This document shows, piece by piece, positions 6,490 to 10,168 of a stretch of DNA of 10,168 nucleotides; the first letter of the stretch is position 1, and every line of letters begins with the position of its first letter. Source of the DNA: Deltaproteobacteria bacterium (GTDB lineage Bacteria; Desulfobacterota; DSM-4660; Desulfatiglandales; B25-G16). Made by a program: the position numbers and the translations under genes. The notes beneath the pieces are model-generated. The model was not told where the DNA came from, ran no database searches, and saw only the letters and a list, made by a program, of their open reading frames with translations. The stretch is taken from assembly GCA_020348625.1 (NCBI GenBank), contig CP070752.1:2251180-2261347 (forward strand). The letters are read 5' to 3'.

Positions 6490-7755
6490 TTAGGAAAAAA
6501 GCAGTGGGTCTACGGCGAGGGAATCCCTTTCCACAGGGCCCAGCACCGTCAATGAAACCTTCCCCGCCGAGAACATCCTTCTCGACGCGTCTATAACTTC
6601 ATCCGGGGTTACCCTATCAATCTCTTGTATCAACTCGTCGTGAGACACGTACCGGCCAAAAACATATTCGTTTTTTGCCAGTCGCATCATCAGGTTATTC
6701 GTGCTCTCCGTGGCCAAAAGGAGCCCCCCAGCGAGGTAATCCTTTGCCCCGCCTATATCGCGTTCTGAGAGATCTCCTTTCTGTATGTCTCTGATAAGGG
6801 AACCGATCAACTCCAATACCTGGCTAACTTCATCTTTATCCGTACCCACATAGATCCTTATGAGTCCCGTATCAGTAAAAGCACTGAGGTACGAATACAC
6901 AGAATAAGCCAGACCGCGCTTCTCTCTGATCTCCTGAAAAAGCCTGCTGCTCATGTTTCCACCGAGAATCGTGTTGAAAACAGCCTCGGCAAAACGTTCC
7001 TTTCCTGACAGCGATGAAGCCGGTGCAACAAAGCACAGATGAACCTGTTCTAATTGCTTCGGGAAGAAAGATACTATCGGATTCACCGAGGGGATATGTC
7101 TCGGTGGAATACCATCACGTTTCGCAGGAAGGGGCCCAAAGAAGGGCTCGAAATACTTGACCAGAAGATCGTGATTTACCTTTCCGGCTGCTGCAATAAC
7201 AACGCCTTGCGAAGAATAGAACCGTGAAAGATAATCATGGATCTGACCTTGGGTAATGCCCTTCACCGTTTCCTTTGTTCCCAGAATTGGCCTCCCCAGA
7301 GGCTCGCCTGCCCAAAATGATTCATCAGAGAGGATCTGGACATATTCATCATGGCTATCCTCCATCATGCTGATTTCTTGGAGAACAACCGCCTTCTCCA
7401 ACTGTAGGTCGTCTTCGGAAAAGAGCGAATTGATGAATATATCCGAAAAGAGCTCCGTCAGGAATTTGAGGTGATGATCCAGCACCCTAGCATGAAAACA
7501 TGTCTGCTCTTTGGTGGTGAAAGCATTTGAAAATCCGCCAATTGTGTCGAGATCCTTTGCAATCTGCGTGGCGGATCTGGTCTTGGTGCCCTTAAAAATC
7601 ATGTGTTCAATAAGATGGAATATCCCCCTTTCTTGCTCGAATTCATCCCTTGATCCCGCGTTCACCCAGATGCCAAGTGAGATTGATTTGGCATGAGGTA
7701 TATGTTCTGTGATTATCTTGATCCCATTAGCAAGAACGGTCTTCTTATGAGTCAT
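6490..7755 (-). CDS. M16B-family zinc metallopeptidase (processing-peptidase-like)
   Basis: A 421-residue insulinase/M16 peptidase related to the beta subunit of mitochondrial processing peptidase and to Bacillus MlpA (YmxG). The inverted zinc motif is HLIEH (His47, Glu50, His51). The third ligand is Glu127 in VVLQEI, 76 residues after His51 as in the family. The two homologous halves are complete: peptidase domain about 1-210, then the second domain with GGNMSSRLFQEIREKRGLAYSVYS (265-288), whose RGLAY holds the family's substrate-carboxylate contact. No signal peptide is seen, so it should act in the cytoplasm, probably on peptides or small proteins. The ATG at 7755 lies inside pnp, an 11-bp overlap, and only a poor GGGACG ribosome site precedes it. 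Translation is therefore probably coupled to pnp. The rpsO-pnp-M16 order also recurs, with variations, in Firmicutes such as Bacillus. Family and active site are clear; the physiological substrate is not. Confidence 0.94.
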   Translation of the reverse strand: MTHKKTVLANGIKIITEHIPHAKSISLGIWVNAGSRDEFEQERGIFHLIEHMIFKGTKTRSATQIAKDLDTIGGFSNAFTTKEQTCFHARVLDHHLKFLTELFSDIFINSLFSEDDLQLEKAVVLQEISMMEDSHDEYVQILSDESFWAGEPLGRPILGTKETVKGITQGQIHDYLSRFYSSQGVVIAAAGKVNHDLLVKYFEPFFGPLPAKRDGIPPRHIPSVNPIVSFFPKQLEQVHLCFVAPASSLSGKERFAEAVFNTILGGNMSSRLFQEIREKRGLAYSVYSYLSAFTDTGLIRIYVGTDKDEVSQVLELIGSLIRDIQKGDLSERDIGGAKDYLAGGLLLATESTNNLMMRLAKNEYVFGRYVSHDELIQEIDRVTPDEVIDASRRMFSAGKVSLTVLGPVERDSLAVDPLLFS

Positions 7756-9841
7756 CTACGTCCCGCCCCAAGGCAGCCTTCCTGGAAAGCCTGATCTTTC
7801 CGTTGCTGTCAATTTCGGTAACCTTAACGAGCACCTCATCGCCTTCCTTCAAGATATCGCTCACCTTCCGCACCCGCTCGTGACTCAACTGAGAAATATG
7901 GATTAAACCTTCAGAGCCGGGCAAAATCTCAACAAAAGCACCGAAATCCATAATCTTGGTTACTTTGCCCAGATAGAATTTCCCGACTTCTGCCTCCCTC
8001 ACGATGTCTTTTATCATTTCTATGGCCTTGTTGGTTCCCTCGCTGTCAATCGATGCTATCATTACCGTGCCATCATCATCGATATTGATTTGGGTACCAG
8101 TTGTGAGGGTGATGTGCTTGATCATCTTTCCTCCAGGGCCAATGATATCCTTGATCTTCTCAGGCTTAACCGTGATAGTAACAATCCTCGGTGCATACTT
8201 CGATATCTCAGGCCTCGATTGAGACAAGGCTTTCTTCATTTCGTTGAGAATATGTAATCGTGCATCTCTTGCCTGCTCTAAGGCCTTCGCCATAATCTCC
8301 TTTTTGAGCCCATCAATCTTGATGTCCATCTGGAGTGCCGTTATGCCGTACTCTGTTCCCGTGACCTTGAAGTCCATATCGCCGAAATGATCCTCATCTC
8401 CAATAATATCGGTAAGTATGGCAACATCATCCCCCTCTGAGATAAGGCCCATTGCTACACCGGCAACAGGATCCTTAACAGGAACACCGGCATCCATCAG
8501 CGAAAGAGACCCTCCACATACACTCGCCATAGACGACGAACCATTTGATTCTACAATTTCGGATACCACTCTGACGGCGTAGGGAAAATCCTCCTTCTCC
8601 AATAAAACGGGAAGAAGGGCCCTTCTGGCAAGTGCACCATGCCCGATTTCTCTCCTGCCAGGTGGCCCAAGCCTCTTTGCTTCACCTACACTAAAGGGAG
8701 GAAAGTTGTAGTGAAAGGTGAACCTTCTATAGGTATCTCCGTAAATCGATTCAATTTTTTGTTCGTCGCTTTCGGTACCGAGAGTAGTCAAAACCATTGC
8801 CTGGGTCTCGCCTCTGGTAAACAAGGCAGACCCATGAACCCGCGGCAGAATGCCCACCAGGCAATCAATAGGTCTGACTTCAGTGAATGATCTCCCGTCT
8901 ATTCTCTTTCCTTCTCGCAATACCAGATCCCTGACTAATTCCTTCTCCAACCCGTATACGGCATCCTCTATCTCTGCGCCCCGATCTTCACCTTCCTCTT
9001 TCAAGGAATCCATAATAGAATCAACGGCCTCAGATACCTTGGATTGTCGAGCCATTTTATCGCTAAAAGAAAGGGCTTCCTTTATCAGCGGTTCTCCGAG
9101 CTTCCTCACTTTTGCAAGAAACTGTTCATCTTTCGACGGGGGGACGAAAGGGCGCTCTTGTTTGCCCACGGCATTTCTCAGTTCTAGTTGCATCTCGATG
9201 GTAGGCTGTAACGCCTGGTGACCGAAATAGATGGCCTCGAGCATGTCATCTTCGGTGGCGAACTTCGCCTCGCCTTCCACCATGACCACGTCGGTCTTTG
9301 TGCCGGCCACAATCAGATTCAAATCGCCCTGTTCTTGCTCCTCGAGGCTTGGAAATGCAATTAGTTTGCCGTCAACCCTTCCTACTTGTACGCTTCCAAC
9401 CGGACCTCCAAAGGGGATATCGGATAAGGTTACGGCGGCAGATGCGCCAAATATGCCTAATGGCGCAGGATCATTTTCCTTGTCGAAAGACAAAACGCTG
9501 GCGATTATCTGAGTCTCAAAGTTGTATCCATCGGGAAAAAGAGGCCTGAGCGGCCTGTCTATCAATCGAGAAGTCAGGGTTTCCTTTTCACTCGGTCGCC
9601 CCATATCCCGGCGGAAGAAATTGCCCGGGATCTTTCCTGCCGCATATGACATTTCTTGAAAATCTACCGTTAAAGGCAGAAAATCAACGCCTACTCTCGG
9701 CTCGTCAGTGGAAACGACCGTCACCAGAACAACTGTCTCACCCATCGTAATGATTACGGCTCCGCTCGCTTCACGGGCAATCCTACCGGTCTCAATGTTT
9801 ATTCTTTTCCCGTTTACATGAGCTGTTATGTTTTTGATCAT
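7745..9841 (-). CDS. pnp: Polyribonucleotide nucleotidyltransferase (PNPase)
   Basis: PNPase degrades RNA 3'-to-5' by phosphorolysis, releasing nucleoside diphosphates, and can also add tails; it works as a cytoplasmic trimer, often with RNase E or a helicase. From the ATG at 9841 it is 698 residues. An N-terminal RNase PH-like domain carries FFRRDMGRPSEKE (75-87), one residue longer than the common FFKREGRPSEKE. A helical linker spans about 235-310. The catalytic RNase PH domain has PGRREIGHG (394-402), GSSSM (434-438, phosphate site) and DEDHFGDMDFKV with Asp484, Asp490 and Lys492. A KH domain (GPGGK, 568-572) and an S1 domain (about 619-689) follow, and the protein ends soon after S1. An in-frame ATG at 9850 would add MIN, but AGAGG abuts it and is ideally placed for 9841. 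The stop overlaps the M16 start by 11 bp, and rpsO ends 33 bp upstream. Confidence 0.98.
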   Translation of the reverse strand: MIKNITAHVNGKRINIETGRIAREASGAVIITMGETVVLVTVVSTDEPRVGVDFLPLTVDFQEMSYAAGKIPGNFFRRDMGRPSEKETLTSRLIDRPLRPLFPDGYNFETQIIASVLSFDKENDPAPLGIFGASAAVTLSDIPFGGPVGSVQVGRVDGKLIAFPSLEEQEQGDLNLIVAGTKTDVVMVEGEAKFATEDDMLEAIYFGHQALQPTIEMQLELRNAVGKQERPFVPPSKDEQFLAKVRKLGEPLIKEALSFSDKMARQSKVSEAVDSIMDSLKEEGEDRGAEIEDAVYGLEKELVRDLVLREGKRIDGRSFTEVRPIDCLVGILPRVHGSALFTRGETQAMVLTTLGTESDEQKIESIYGDTYRRFTFHYNFPPFSVGEAKRLGPPGRREIGHGALARRALLPVLLEKEDFPYAVRVVSEIVESNGSSSMASVCGGSLSLMDAGVPVKDPVAGVAMGLISEGDDVAILTDIIGDEDHFGDMDFKVTGTEYGITALQMDIKIDGLKKEIMAKALEQARDARLHILNEMKKALSQSRPEISKYAPRIVTITVKPEKIKDIIGPGGKMIKHITLTTGTQINIDDDGTVMIASIDSEGTNKAIEMIKDIVREAEVGKFYLGKVTKIMDFGAFVEILPGSEGLIHISQLSHERVRKVSDILKEGDEVLVKVTEIDSNGKIRLSRKAALGRDVDDS

Positions 9842-9850
9842 ATTTATCAT

Positions 9851-9855
9851 CCTCT
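9851..9855 (-). promoter_or_regulatory. pnp: Ribosome binding site deciding the pnp start
   Basis: AGAGG on the - strand lies directly against the ATG at 9850 but nine bases before the in-frame ATG at 9841. The latter spacing is workable for initiation and the former is not. The surrounding rpsO-pnp spacer is purine-rich with no hairpin or T-run, so the two genes should share a transcript. Confidence 0.65.
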
Positions 9856-9874
9856 TTCTATCTTTGTCTTTTTT

Positions 9875-10144
9875 CTATTTCCTTAAACCTAATTCCTGAA
9901 TGAGACTCTTATACTGATCAGGATCTTTCACCTTGAGATAGTTCAATAGGCGCCTTCTTTGACCAACCATCTTGAGCAGTCCCCTCCTTGAATGATGATC
10001 CTTGGGGTGCACCTTGAAATGATCCGTAAGATCATTGATGCGTTTTGTTAAAAGTGCAATCTGAACAGTTGATGAACCGGTATCCTTTTCATGAATCTTA
10101 AACTGATCAATAATCTCAACCTTGTCTTTGCTCGTTAAGACCAC
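9875..10144 (-). CDS. rpsO: 30S ribosomal protein S15
   Basis: S15 is an early-binding protein of the 30S platform that contacts the 16S rRNA central domain and helps form bridge B4 with the 50S subunit. The 89-residue product is exactly the usual length. It shows the family signature: [13 protein letters not shown] (21-33), [20 protein letters not shown] (37-56, with the rRNA-contacting His42, His46, His50 and Arg53/54) and [10 protein letters not shown] (61-70). The start is a GTG at 10144, giving MVLTSKDK, with a strong GGAGG seven bases upstream. It is first of the right-hand genes visible here and is followed by pnp after 33 bp, the classical rpsO-pnp arrangement. S15 often represses its own mRNA through a leader structure, but only 24 bp upstream are visible, so this cannot be judged. 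Confidence 0.98.
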   Translation of the reverse strand: MVLTSKDKVEIIDQFKIHEKDTGSSTVQIALLTKRINDLTDHFKVHPKDHHSRRGLLKMVGQRRRLLNYLKVKDPDQYKSLIQELGLRK

Positions 10145-10151
10145 TTCAATT

Positions 10152-10156
10152 CCTCC
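10152..10156 (-). promoter_or_regulatory. rpsO: Strong ribosome binding site of rpsO
   Basis: GGAGG on the - strand is seven bases before the GTG at 10144. It is the strongest Shine-Dalgarno sequence I found in the window and fixes the non-ATG start of S15. Confidence 0.8.
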
Positions 10157-10168
10157 TTGCTTAATTAT

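Noticed and set aside
6480..6502. TTTTCC/GGAAAA inverted repeat at the M16 stop codon as a terminator
   Set aside because: The six-pair stem is mostly A-T and is not followed by a T-run on the - strand; it more likely just contains the AAGGA of the next frame.
1..10168. CRISPR array, insertion sequence, phage or defence system
   Set aside because: No spaced repeats, terminal inverted repeats, transposase or defence motifs were seen; nearly all sequence is taken up by conserved housekeeping genes.

Overview
The window is a stretch of bacterial housekeeping chromosome in which essentially every long ORF belongs to a recognisable conserved family. The gene content, the PNPase variant with an extra residue in its FFRRDMGRPSEKE motif, and the orders LysM-SDR-dprA-topA and rpsO-pnp-M16-dut are most like Desulfobacterota (the former Deltaproteobacteria). 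That placement is inferred from remembered family features, not from a search. No mobile element, CRISPR array, tRNA, rRNA or phage gene was seen.

Left half, + strand. Positions 1-837 hold the 3' part of a LysM cell-envelope protein whose start lies off the left edge. After 67 bp comes a complete SDR-family oxidoreductase (905-1648). A 317-bp non-coding gap with a possible promoter precedes dprA (1966-3072), the loader of RecA onto incoming single-stranded DNA. After another 122 bp comes topA (3195-5837), DNA topoisomerase I with three C-terminal zinc ribbons and an unusually long segment before the catalytic tyrosine. The gaps between these genes suggest loosely linked or separate transcripts, not one tight operon.

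Right half, - strand. Reading leftward from the right edge come rpsO (ribosomal protein S15), pnp (polynucleotide phosphorylase), an M16B zinc peptidase overlapping pnp by 11 bp, and dut (dUTPase). rpsO and pnp are only 33 bp apart and lack a terminator between them, so rpsO-pnp-M16 looks like one transcript. dut follows after a 142-bp gap. topA and dut converge with 15 bp between their stop codons, and a terminator-like hairpin sits across the topA stop.

Functionally the window joins DNA processing and topology (dprA, topA), nucleotide-pool sanitation (dut), translation and RNA turnover (rpsO, pnp), proteolysis (M16) and a cell-wall-binding protein. I found no convincing new system. The points worth a second look are the topA insertions, a His in place of the usual catalytic-tetrad Asn in the SDR, a sigma-54-like site before topA, a 43-codon ORF between the M16 gene and dut, and several start-codon choices.
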